From the NCBI GenBank assembly GCA_964446285.1, contig CAYUNT010000087.1, positions 1-17,757 of the forward strand: DNA of 17,757 nt. The letters are read 5' to 3'. Below are positions 6,372-13,778 of this stretch, one piece after another; the first letter of the stretch is position 1; every line of letters begins with the position of its first letter. The notes beneath the pieces are model-generated. The model did no database searches, was not told the DNA's origin, and saw only the letters and a program-made list of their open reading frames with translations. The translations under genes were made by a program, and so were the position numbers. This stretch comes from CAYUNT01 sp964446285. GTDB lineage: Bacteria; Sumerlaeota; Sumerlaeia; SLMS01; CAYUNT01.

Positions 6372-8284
6372 CAGCCGCCCTCTGGAGCGTTGCGCGCGGC
6401 AGTGGTGGGGGAGGCCGGGGCGCGCGACTGGAGAGGGGGGAAGCGGGCGATTCGCGCTCGTTTTCCGCGGCGGAATGCTGGCTGGCGCGTTTGTGCGCGG
6501 CTGTCGCGGTTGCATCGCTTCTGGCCATTGCCTTGGTTTTTCTGCAAGGCGGAGGGCGCTGGCGGCTGGGCGGCGGCGAGGTGGAGTTTCGCCTGGACCG
6601 CCCCCAAAATCCGACCTGGATTTTTCTGGCGGCCGTGGGCCTGTGGGCGTGGATTGAGGCAGGAAATGCAAGTCCGCGAAAGCGTTTTGCACGAACGGCT
6701 CGTGTCGTGGGCGCGGCGGCGCTGGCGTGGCTTATTCTTGCGCTGCCTGTGGATCGGACCAATGCGCGCCGGAGCACCACGCCTTGGCGTCAGCGAGTTT
6801 TAGCGGCCGCGTGGGTGGCGCTGGCGGCGGCGGCATGCCTGGAAAGGCGCAAAAGAAACGGAAAACTTCTCGTCTCTCAAAATTTCTGCAAAACCGAGGA
6901 AAAGGACTTGGACGGGACGTTCAAGCCACCGGGAAAGCCAAGCCAGATAGCCAAATCGCCTGAAGAAGCGAGGAAGGGGGCAAGCGATGGCAATTGCGCC
7001 TGGAAATCGTTGTTGGACTGCCTCGAACTGGATTTGCCGACGATCCTGCTGTTTCTCGCCACGGGCTGGGCGTGGATTGCATCGATGGCGAGTCCGTTTC
7101 GCCCCGAAGCGCTTGACGGCTGGCGCGAAGGCTGGCTGATGGCCTTCGGGATGTTTTGGGCAATGCGCTTGGCTTGGCGCGATGCGGATATTCGCCATGC
7201 CCTGCCCGCCTGGTTCACGGCGGCACTGGCGATAGCCATCGCCTTGGGGGTGATGCAAATTCTCATCGGCGAAAGCCCATTCGATCTGCGCCAGGGGCCG
7301 CCCGCTTCGCTGCGCGATCGCATTATGTCATCGCGCGCCTGCGGCCTGAGCCTGCATCCGAATTACCTGGCCGTCTTGCTCGCCTGCCTGATCCCGATGG
7401 TTTTGGCCTTGGGTTTGCGTTCGGATTCGGGGGCGGGTTCGGATTCCGGCGCGCGCTTCCGGTGGCTCAGCATAGCGCTTGCGACAGGCGGAGTGGCGGT
7501 GCTTGCCCTGACGCGTTCGCGCGGAGGCGTGTTGGCCGGGTTTGCCGCCCTGGCCTGGGTGATTTGCATGGGAGGCGGCCCTGGCAAGAACCTATCCGAA
7601 ACCCCAGCGGAGAATCTTGGACGGGACGTCCAAGCCACCGGACGTTTTCAGATAAGCTCGAGAGGCGGCGCTTGGCGGCGGCGGTGGCCATTGGCGCTTA
7701 TTCTTCTTGTCCTTCTAGCGGGCGCGGCGCTGCTGGGCGAGAACCGAAAGCGTGTCCTGGGGCTCCTCGAGGCGATTCCTTCCGGCAATTTCACTGTGGA
7801 ACTGGTGGGAAACCGTCCGGATTTATGGGAAGGCGCGATTCGCCTGATCGAAAAACATCCGTTTCTGGGCTGGGGCGCGGGAACAGAAGTGTTCCACCGC
7901 GCCTATTTGCAGCAGGCCGATTTTCCGCCATCGAGCAATCCCCCCTGGCACGCCCATAATCTGCTTTTGGAGTGGGTATTTGAAACTGGGCTTGTGGGGG
8001 CGGGGCTTTTGGGGTTGCTTGGAGTGGTTCTGCTTGGGCGGATCTGGCGCGCATGGTCTCGCCTGCAGGTTAAGAACCGGGCGTTCGCCCTTGGAGCGTC
8101 CGCGTTTTTTTTCGCCATGATTGCGCATGGATTGGTGGACATGCCGCTCAATCGCGGAACTTGGCTTGTTTATGGAATCGGATTGGGTATCCTTGCTTCG
8201 CTAGGCCAAGACGCCGGGATTGCATTCGATAAGGACATGCCGGCTTCGAATCCAGACCTGGCGCTCTCAAATCCAAAGGAATGA
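6368..8284 (+). CDS. O-antigen ligase / polymerase (Wzy/WaaL) family membrane protein
   Basis: A 638-residue polytopic inner-membrane protein with many hydrophobic segments (for example LCAAVAVASLLAIALVFL, TWIFLAAVGLWAWI, VVGAAALAWLILAL). The Wzy_C-type core includes LHPNYLAVLLACLIPMVLAL, LTRSRGGVLAGFAAL and the periplasmic-loop motif PPWHAHNLLLEWVFETGLVG (His528, His530). Members polymerise lipid-linked glycan repeats or transfer them to an acceptor. The frame is open from 6005, but that part overlaps the GT2 gene and is dispensable. TTG 6368 forms a TTGA overlap with the GT2 stop and just precedes the first span. No ATG or GTG lies in frame near this point. Two long hydrophilic loops each contain a 26-bp DNA repeat (6907-6932, 7616-7641). 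Confidence 0.85.
   Translation: MTAALWSVARGSGGGGRGARLERGEAGDSRSFSAAECWLARLCAAVAVASLLAIALVFLQGGGRWRLGGGEVEFRLDRPQNPTWIFLAAVGLWAWIEAGNASPRKRFARTARVVGAAALAWLILALPVDRTNARRSTTPWRQRVLAAAWVALAAAACLERRKRNGKLLVSQNFCKTEEKDLDGTFKPPGKPSQIAKSPEEARKGASDGNCAWKSLLDCLELDLPTILLFLATGWAWIASMASPFRPEALDGWREGWLMAFGMFWAMRLAWRDADIRHALPAWFTAALAIAIALGVMQILIGESPFDLRQGPPASLRDRIMSSRACGLSLHPNYLAVLLACLIPMVLALGLRSDSGAGSDSGARFRWLSIALATGGVAVLALTRSRGGVLAGFAALAWVICMGGGPGKNLSETPAENLGRDVQATGRFQISSRGGAWRRRWPLALILLVLLAGAALLGENRKRVLGLLEAIPSGNFTVELVGNRPDLWEGAIRLIEKHPFLGWGAGTEVFHRAYLQQADFPPSSNPPWHAHNLLLEWVFETGLVGAGLLGLLGVVLLGRIWRAWSRLQVKNRAFALGASAFFFAMIAHGLVDMPLNRGTWLVYGIGLGILASLGQDAGIAFDKDMPASNPDLALSNPKE
6907..6932 (+). repeat. 26-bp palindromic repeat, copy 1, inside the polymerase gene
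   Basis: CTTGGACGGGACGTTCAAGC plus CACCGG. Inverted arms CTTGGACG and CGTTCAAG (one G-T wobble) flank a GGA spacer. In the gene frame it encodes part of LDGTFKPPGK in a hydrophilic loop near residue 180. Confidence 0.85.
7616..7641 (+). repeat. 26-bp palindromic repeat, copy 2, inside the polymerase gene
   Basis: Identical to copy 1 at 25 of 26 bases, with perfect 8-bp arms CTTGGACG / CGTCCAAG around GGA. Here the gene frame reads it as LGRDVQATG, a different frame from copy 1, so the DNA rather than the protein is repeated. It again falls in a hydrophilic loop, near residue 417. Confidence 0.88.
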
Positions 8285-8296
8285 TCGCTGCCACGT

Positions 8297-9304
8297 ATGA
8301 CATCCGCCGCTGATGGCGCCGACGTAACGGTAATCATCCCGACACATAACAGCCGCCGCCCGCTTGTGCTGGCGGCGATTGATTCTGTGAATCGGCAGAC
8401 CTATGGGGCGTGGCGCGCCATTGTAATCGACAATGGCTCGACCGACGGCAGCGCCGAAGCAATCGAAGCGCTTGGCAATCCCAAGGTCCAGGTCGTGCGC
8501 CAGAACAACCTCGGTCCCAGCGAAGGCCGCAACGCGGGCATTTCACGCACCAAGACTTCCTGGATTGCTTTTCTTGATTCCGACGATCTGTGGGAGCCTC
8601 GGTTTCTCGAAACTGTTATGGAGGCCGCGCACAAAAACCCGGACGCCGCTTTGCTGGCCGCGCGGAGCGAGTATTTTCAGGAAAAGAATTTCCAAGGCCG
8701 GCACACACCGTTTCAGGTGACGCCGGAGCCTATTCCCGGGCGCAACATAGCCCAGCGCCTTTTATGCGAAGGAAATATCCTTCATACCTCGGCCATCGTC
8801 TGCCGCACCGAGGCCGTCATCGCCGTCGGGTGTTTCGATCCGGGCCTGGGGCGTTCTGAGGATATGGACCTCTGGCTCCGTCTGGCGCTGCGTTTTCCGT
8901 GCGTTCATTTGCCGCAGGTTTTGGCGCGCGTCCGCCTGCATCCGGGCAATACGTATGTGCCGGAGGACAAACTCGAAAACCTCCGCCGCCGCATTTATCT
9001 TTGCTCGAAAGCTCTGACGTTTATCGACCAGACAAACGACCACCTTTTGCCGTTTTTGGAAAAGCGTTTGCGTTCCTCATGGCGCCAGCGTGCGCGTATT
9101 CTCGCCAAGCGCGGCGACTGGAAGGGCGCTTCGCATGCCTACATGCGTCAATGGGAAGTGCGCCCTTATGATCCGGTGCCTCTGCTGCGCTGGACCGGAT
9201 GCCAGTTGCGCCAGCGGTTTTTCCCGGGGAACTCCAACCATTCCCCTGCGCAAGAATCTGAAAAACATCCTGAGTCCGCGGAGCATTCCACCGCCGCGCG
9301 GTGA
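8297..9304 (+). CDS. family 2 glycosyltransferase
   Basis: A 335-residue GT-A fold enzyme, third gene of the glycan unit, starting 12 bp after the polymerase stop. VTVIIPTHNSRRPLVLAAIDS and AIVIDNGSTDGS form the nucleotide-binding part, and FLDSDDLWEP (Asp94, Asp96, Asp97) is the DxD metal site. RSEDMDLWLRLALRF near residue 195 mirrors the RTEDYDFFLRLA of the first glycosyltransferase, so the two are distant paralogues. The C-terminal third is Arg-rich and helical, with a hydrophilic tail and no membrane spans. It probably adds a sugar to the same lipid-linked glycan. The ATG has only a distant AAAGGA (about 16 bases upstream), so translation may depend on coupling to the polymerase gene. A strong hairpin follows at 9386-9425. 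Confidence 0.93.
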   Translation: MTSAADGADVTVIIPTHNSRRPLVLAAIDSVNRQTYGAWRAIVIDNGSTDGSAEAIEALGNPKVQVVRQNNLGPSEGRNAGISRTKTSWIAFLDSDDLWEPRFLETVMEAAHKNPDAALLAARSEYFQEKNFQGRHTPFQVTPEPIPGRNIAQRLLCEGNILHTSAIVCRTEAVIAVGCFDPGLGRSEDMDLWLRLALRFPCVHLPQVLARVRLHPGNTYVPEDKLENLRRRIYLCSKALTFIDQTNDHLLPFLEKRLRSSWRQRARILAKRGDWKGASHAYMRQWEVRPYDPVPLLRWTGCQLRQRFFPGNSNHSPAQESEKHPESAEHSTAAR

Positions 9305-9385
9305 TTGCGGATCGGCGCTGCGTGGTTGCGATGCCGCCCAGGCTCGGATGCGGAATCGCGCCGCTTTTTAAGTGCAAAATGAAAA

Positions 9386-9425
9386 GGCCCCGATCCTTTG
9401 CAGAGTATTGCGAAGGATCGGGGCC
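9386..9425. terminator. bidirectional hairpin terminator between convergent units
   Basis: GGCCCCGATCCTT (9386-9398) pairs perfectly over 13 bp with AAGGATCGGGGCC (9413-9425), with a 14-nt loop. On the minus strand it is followed by TTTTCATTTT; on the plus strand by GGTTTGTTGTTG. It sits between the glycosyltransferase and the convergently transcribed beta-helix gene, and could end both transcripts, more convincingly the minus one. Confidence 0.85.
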
Positions 9426-9461
9426 GGTTTGTTGTTGCGCGATTGCAGGCGCTGGTAACTG

Positions 9462-12068
9462 CTAAATAGCGGGCAACTGGTTGCGAATTCCCAGGAAGTA
9501 GTCAAAGATGATGACTGCATCCACGTAAGTAATTTGGCCGTCGCGGTTCACATCCATATCCGGGACTCGCGAGATGAACTGGTTAAGGTTCAACACGCCC
9601 AGGCTGATCTGGAAAACGATAATGGCGTCGATGTTGTCAATGCGGCCATTGAGATTCACGTCGCCCATCAGCGGCTTGTCGGCCGGATTGTTGGGGTCTG
9701 TGCCTTTTGCAACTTCATAGGCATCGGTAAATCCATCGCCATCGGTGTCAACATCCCAACTGGGAGGATCGGGAGGCGTATCATCAGGATTGGATGTAGT
9801 ATATCCCATTTGCCACTCAATGCCATCTTCAATCCCGTCGCCATCGGTGTCTTTATTTTCATAGTCGGTTCCAAGCACTTTTTCAATCTGGTCGTTGATT
9901 CCGTCGCCATCCGTATCCGGAATAAAGTTCTGCTTGTAATAGAGGAAAGGAACTACATCGACGCCGTAGCTGATCCTATCGCCGCTTCCCTGGATAATAG
10001 CTTCGTCATCGTTAGGACCGGAAGTGTCGCCGAAGTAGCAGTTTTGGGCAGTCAAGCGGTCAGCCGGATCGCTGGTGGCGACGAAGCGCGCATTATAGAT
10101 GGCATAACCGCTGACCAGATTGGAATAGTCGATATCATCAAGAATAATCTTCGCCACATTGCCGGTGGAGCTGTAGCCGGTGAACATGAAGGAGTCCACA
10201 TTTTTATCCGCTGCAAGCGAAGACTTGGCAAGCGCGGCCACGCGGGTTCCATTGACGAAAAGGTCCCACTTGTTCGCAGCCACCGAGTAATCGGCCCCGC
10301 CGAGCTTATAATTGATTGTCGCGGTCGAGTTGTTGCCAACGATTTCGACTGTATAGACTGTATCCTGCTGGAAGGTAACTGTTGGCAAGAGGGTCCAGGT
10401 GCTTGCGCTCAGGTAGTTGGTGGTGATTGCTCCGGCGGCGCCGAATACCCACCGAATTCCCGTGAACGTCTGCGTGGCGGCGCCAGCATTGTCGTCGCTG
10501 AAAGTGGCGCCGTCACCCTGGAAGAAGGCCCAGGTGCCGCTGCTGCCGCCAGTGAATTTCACTTTGAATTTCGTGCGGAAAGCTTTTGCAGGGGTGTAGT
10601 CGTAAGTGCTGAACTTGTTGTATGAGGTCGATGTCGGCGCCACGCCGCGCAGTTCCGAGCCAGAGCCGATTGTGGCGGGATTATCGAGATTGAAACTGCC
10701 GCCTTGCGTGCCAACTCGAACGCGGGCCTTGCCGCCCCCTGAAGAAGGAGTGGGAAGGAAGGCCTCGCTGGCGCCCGATGTCCAGCTTCCCGTGCCCGTT
10801 CCGAAATCGCTAGACCACGCACTCGGACTTGTGATTTTGTTGTTCCAGAATTCATTGTTCTCGACCGTCCATGTGGAGAAATCGAATCCTGCTTTGTTGA
10901 GGATGCTAATGGCGCCGATGTTGTTGCACGTGTTGCTTGCGGTGGGAACGTAACTCGCGAAATTATCATGCACCTTGTTGTTGCGGATAGTGATGTTGTT
11001 AACTGGGTATTTGAAGGCAATGATGCCATCTCTTGCATTGGCGCAATTGTAGATTTCGTTGCCCTCAATCAAAACGTCCGACATGTTGCAGCGGATGCCA
11101 TCGTAGCAGTTGAAGATGATGTTGTCTTTCAGGATGCCGCCGCGCACGTTGTTGTCTTGTGTGCCATCGGCTCCAAAGCAAAGTCCTGCGCCCTTCTGGC
11201 CCAGAACGTCGTTAATCACATTGCCCTGCATGTAATAATTCAGCTGGCCGGGTGAATTGGATGTGTCATAAGCATAAATTCCGCCATACAGCGAGTTGCT
11301 GAAGGACATCTGATTGAATCGGATGACGGCATTCAGCGGAGCGACGGAAATGTTCAGGCAGTCGCCCTGGGTGTCATGCACATAGTTGAATTCCAGCAAG
11401 GCGTTGCGCGCCGCCTTGAGTTGAATTCCTTCATCCGTTGTTGAGTCTTTAACAACGCAGTAGCGAATCTGCGTGTTGTAAATCGGCACTTCCAGTGGCT
11501 TGCCCGAGAAGACCAGGTCCTTGGTTCCGCTTTTGATTACCAACCCGTCAATATACACATCGTCGGCGAAAACCACGATGAGTGATTGCGGCTTTTCGGA
11601 ATCTCCCTGCAAACTGCCGTCCAGAATGGCTTCGGTGAGGGGAGAGGTTTCATCGCGCCTGTTAGGTGTGCTGGGATATGCAATCGGGCGCGGGTCGATG
11701 CCAAATTGCGGCCCGAGAAGCCGAACCGCCTTGTTGAGCAAAAGACTGCAAGTGATCGGGTCGGGATTGGAAGGGCTTTTCATAATGTCCACGATTTGGC
11801 GCTTGCTGAAATCGTAGAGTCCCGGGGCGATATGGACCGTCCCGCCCGTTGTAACCGCGTCGTAGCCGTCGTGAACCACCGCGAAGGCGTTGGTTCCGAT
11901 GATTTTTCCCGGCTCTGGCTCTGCGCCGGGCAGCAGAGCCGCCCAGTCGTCATCCACATACACATTCGACGGCTGCGCCAGAGCCAGACTCGCACACAGC
12001 GCCAGCGCGGCCGAAAGGAATGGCGCGAAGAGATGCTTCACCTTGTTGTGTTGAAAGGACATACCCAT
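9462..12068 (-). CDS. secreted right-handed beta-helix protein with TSP3 and dockerin-type C-terminus
   Basis: An 868-residue exported protein. The signal peptide (1-31, cleaved after ALA) is followed by VYVDDDW and a region rich in parallel beta-helix turns (FNYVHDTQGD, IRFNQMSFSN, GNVINDV, IEGNEIYNC, IRNNKVHDN), as in pectate-lyase-like carbohydrate-active proteins. Residues about 412-653 are an inserted beta-sandwich-like block (WDLFVNG, QQDTVYTVEIVGNNS; possibly lectin/LamG-like) absent from the neighbouring paralogue. Then come three DTDGDGxxD thrombospondin-3 calcium repeats (about 718-796) and two dockerin-I-type calcium loops (GDVNLNGRIDNIDA and DMDVNRDGQITYVDA, about 802-861). ATG 12066-12068 has GGAGG eight bases upstream; an in-frame upstream ATG at 12155 lacks a signal. 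No catalytic residues are identified, so it may be a glycan-binding or glycan-cleaving surface protein. Confidence 0.85.
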   Translation of the reverse strand: MGMSFQHNKVKHLFAPFLSAALALCASLALAQPSNVYVDDDWAALLPGAEPEPGKIIGTNAFAVVHDGYDAVTTGGTVHIAPGLYDFSKRQIVDIMKSPSNPDPITCSLLLNKAVRLLGPQFGIDPRPIAYPSTPNRRDETSPLTEAILDGSLQGDSEKPQSLIVVFADDVYIDGLVIKSGTKDLVFSGKPLEVPIYNTQIRYCVVKDSTTDEGIQLKAARNALLEFNYVHDTQGDCLNISVAPLNAVIRFNQMSFSNSLYGGIYAYDTSNSPGQLNYYMQGNVINDVLGQKGAGLCFGADGTQDNNVRGGILKDNIIFNCYDGIRCNMSDVLIEGNEIYNCANARDGIIAFKYPVNNITIRNNKVHDNFASYVPTASNTCNNIGAISILNKAGFDFSTWTVENNEFWNNKITSPSAWSSDFGTGTGSWTSGASEAFLPTPSSGGGKARVRVGTQGGSFNLDNPATIGSGSELRGVAPTSTSYNKFSTYDYTPAKAFRTKFKVKFTGGSSGTWAFFQGDGATFSDDNAGAATQTFTGIRWVFGAAGAITTNYLSASTWTLLPTVTFQQDTVYTVEIVGNNSTATINYKLGGADYSVAANKWDLFVNGTRVAALAKSSLAADKNVDSFMFTGYSSTGNVAKIILDDIDYSNLVSGYAIYNARFVATSDPADRLTAQNCYFGDTSGPNDDEAIIQGSGDRISYGVDVVPFLYYKQNFIPDTDGDGINDQIEKVLGTDYENKDTDGDGIEDGIEWQMGYTTSNPDDTPPDPPSWDVDTDGDGFTDAYEVAKGTDPNNPADKPLMGDVNLNGRIDNIDAIIVFQISLGVLNLNQFISRVPDMDVNRDGQITYVDAVIIFDYFLGIRNQLPAI

Positions 12069-12176
12069 GATAACCGCCTCCGATGTAATTGTATTATTTT
12101 GCAGTCCATGCCAAGCCTCCCAATATGCGAATAAACACAAATGCATATCTGGCACGAACTAGCCTCTTACGTTCGC

Positions 12177-12205
12177 AGTAAAGACTTCCCCTAAGGGTGT
12201 GTCAA
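12177..12205 (-). promoter_or_regulatory. sigma-70-like promoter for the beta-helix/dockerin gene
   Basis: On the minus strand, TTGACA (12200-12205) is separated by exactly 17 bases from TTTACT (12177-12182). The -35 box is perfect and the -10 box matches four of six. Transcription would start about 100 nt before the ATG at 12068. It also lies beyond the end of the downstream paralogue, so the first beta-helix gene can be expressed independently. Confidence 0.6.
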
Positions 12206-12282
12206 CCCATTTCGACCCTCGCGCGAGCGAGATATTTTCAAATTATAAAATGCGCCAGGCAATCAGTCAGCCAAAGCGAAAA

Positions 12283-12324
12283 GGCTCCAATCCTTCGCGG
12301 CGGACGCTATGAAAAACCGGGGCC
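12283..12324 (-). terminator. degenerate copy of the hairpin terminator
   Basis: AAAAGGCTCCAATCC and GGGGCC, at the same distance from the second beta-helix stop codon as the intact hairpin is from the first. Only about six pairs (GGCTCC with GGGGCC, one wobble) remain of a 13-bp stem. It is best read as a decayed duplicate; terminator function is doubtful. Confidence 0.4.
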
Positions 12325-12359
12325 TGAGTTTGAAATGGCAATAGCGCGCCGACTTGTTG

Positions 12360-13595
12360 TCAATCGGCAGGCAACCGGTTTCGGATTCCAAGGAAGTAGT
12401 CAAAGATGATAACCGCATCCACATAGGTAATTTGGTCATCGCGATTTACATCCATGTCCGGAACCCGCGCCACGAATTGATTGAGGTTCAGCACGCCAAG
12501 GCTGATTTGGAAGACAAGGATGGCGTCGATATTGTCCACGCGCCCATTGAGGTTGATATCGCCCATTTGTGGCGCATCCGCTGGATTGTTTGGATCCGTG
12601 CCTTTGGCGATTTCATAAGCGTCCACAAATCCGTCGCCATCGGTGTCTGTATCCCAGCTCGGGGGAGATGGCGGCACATCATTGGGGTTGGACGTTGTAT
12701 AACCCAACTGCAATTCTATGCCATCCTCGATTCCATCCCCATCGGTGTCTTTGTTTTCGAGATCCGTGCCGAGAACCTTTTCGATTTGATCGGTGATTCC
12801 ATCTCCATCCGAATCGGGAATAAACTCCTGCGGATAGAACAGGGGCGGCCAGACATCCACGCCCTTGCTAATCCGGTCGCCGGTTCCGTTGATGTTGCCT
12901 TCATCGTCATCGGGACCGGAGGAATCCCCGAAATAGCAATTTGCGGCAGTTACGCGGTCGGCCGGAGCATTCGTCGAAACAAAACGCGCGTTGTAGATGG
13001 CGTAGTCTTTGTAATTCGGATTTGTGCCTGTATATGCGTTATTCCAGAATTCGTTGGTTTCAATGGTGAAAGACGTGGCCAGGTCGAATCCGGCAACATT
13101 GCGGATGAAGATGGCTCCCATGTTGTTGCCCATCGCTCCGCCATTGCTGTAGGAAGCCATATTGTCATGGATTTTGTTGTTGCGGATGACGATTCCTTTA
13201 ACGGGCCGGTAGAAGCCCACCACGCCATACTTGGGATTGGGACAATTATAGACTTCATTCCCCTCGATCAAGGTGTGCGAGAAATTGACGCGGATGCCGT
13301 CGCGGACATCATAAACAATGTTGTCGATCACTCTTCCGCCCGAACGCCCGGCATCTGATCCGTCTTTGTCGCCGAAATAAATCCCTTCGTCGGCACAGTT
13401 ATGCACAACGTTTCCTTGGACCGTCGCGTTAAAACTCGCGTAGCCCGAAGTCCCGTCGTCATAGATATAGATTCCCCCGTCAGTCGATCCGATGTTGTTC
13501 ATCTCATTGAATCGGATCATGGCGTTGATCGGACCGAGATAAGCGCTGTCGAGGATTGCCTCCGTAGCTGTGTCATTTTCGTTGCGCATATTCAC
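12360..13595 (-). CDS. beta-helix / TSP3 / dockerin paralogue, 5'-truncated, probable pseudogene
   Basis: The open frame (411 residues from GTG 13595; ATG 13589 is the alternative) is a paralogue of the gene at 9462-12068. It retains beta-helix turns (MIRFNEMNN, GNVVHNC, IEGNEVYNC, IRNNKIHDN), NEFWNN, three DTDGDG-type repeats and a full dockerin pair (GDINLNGRVDNIDA, DMDVNRDDQITYVDA). It lacks the ~230-residue inserted block of its sister, and also about 95 residues between TEAILD and IRFN. There is no signal peptide. Homology continues in frame upstream of the GTG (LGPQFGIDPRPIA), so neither start is original; the true 5' end is missing. Without export it is unlikely to function, although calcium motifs and frame remain intact. 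That suggests the loss is recent. Confidence 0.7.
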   Translation of the reverse strand: MNMRNENDTATEAILDSAYLGPINAMIRFNEMNNIGSTDGGIYIYDDGTSGYASFNATVQGNVVHNCADEGIYFGDKDGSDAGRSGGRVIDNIVYDVRDGIRVNFSHTLIEGNEVYNCPNPKYGVVGFYRPVKGIVIRNNKIHDNMASYSNGGAMGNNMGAIFIRNVAGFDLATSFTIETNEFWNNAYTGTNPNYKDYAIYNARFVSTNAPADRVTAANCYFGDSSGPDDDEGNINGTGDRISKGVDVWPPLFYPQEFIPDSDGDGITDQIEKVLGTDLENKDTDGDGIEDGIELQLGYTTSNPNDVPPSPPSWDTDTDGDGFVDAYEIAKGTDPNNPADAPQMGDINLNGRVDNIDAILVFQISLGVLNLNQFVARVPDMDVNRDDQITYVDAVIIFDYFLGIRNRLPAD

Positions 13596-13778
13596 CCCGC
13601 CCGGATGCGCAATGGGCCGAGGATCAATGCCGAATTGCGGCCCAAGAAACAGAACGGATTTTTGGACCAGAATGCCGTATGTATAGGACGCCTTATCCAG
13701 CGGCGCGACGAACTTTATACCTTTGGAAACCCAAAAATATGCTGAATATGCCAGTGGATTTGCAGGCTTGGAGGAGGC
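13596..13778 (-). pseudogene. in-frame 5' remnant of the second beta-helix gene, no start codon
   Basis: These 61 sense codons run without a stop from the iorA TAA (13779-13781) into the beta-helix frame. The last part, LGPQFGIDPRPIAHPGG, matches LGPQFGIDPRPIAYPST in the intact sister gene. The first ~30 codons match neither the sister's signal peptide nor its VYVDDDW region. No ATG, GTG or TTG occurs in this part. A deletion or recombination end is inferred. Confidence 0.6.

Noticed and set aside
9534..10625. 363-codon plus-strand ORF opposite the first beta-helix gene
   Set aside because: Its Val/Ile/Ala-rich translation mirrors the Asp/Asn-rich calcium repeats; the opposite strand has signal peptide, ribosome binding site and recognisable domains.
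12354..13358. 334-codon plus-strand ORF opposite the second beta-helix gene
   Set aside because: Same antisense shadow effect; no homology recognised and it exists in both paralogues only because the sense strand is conserved.
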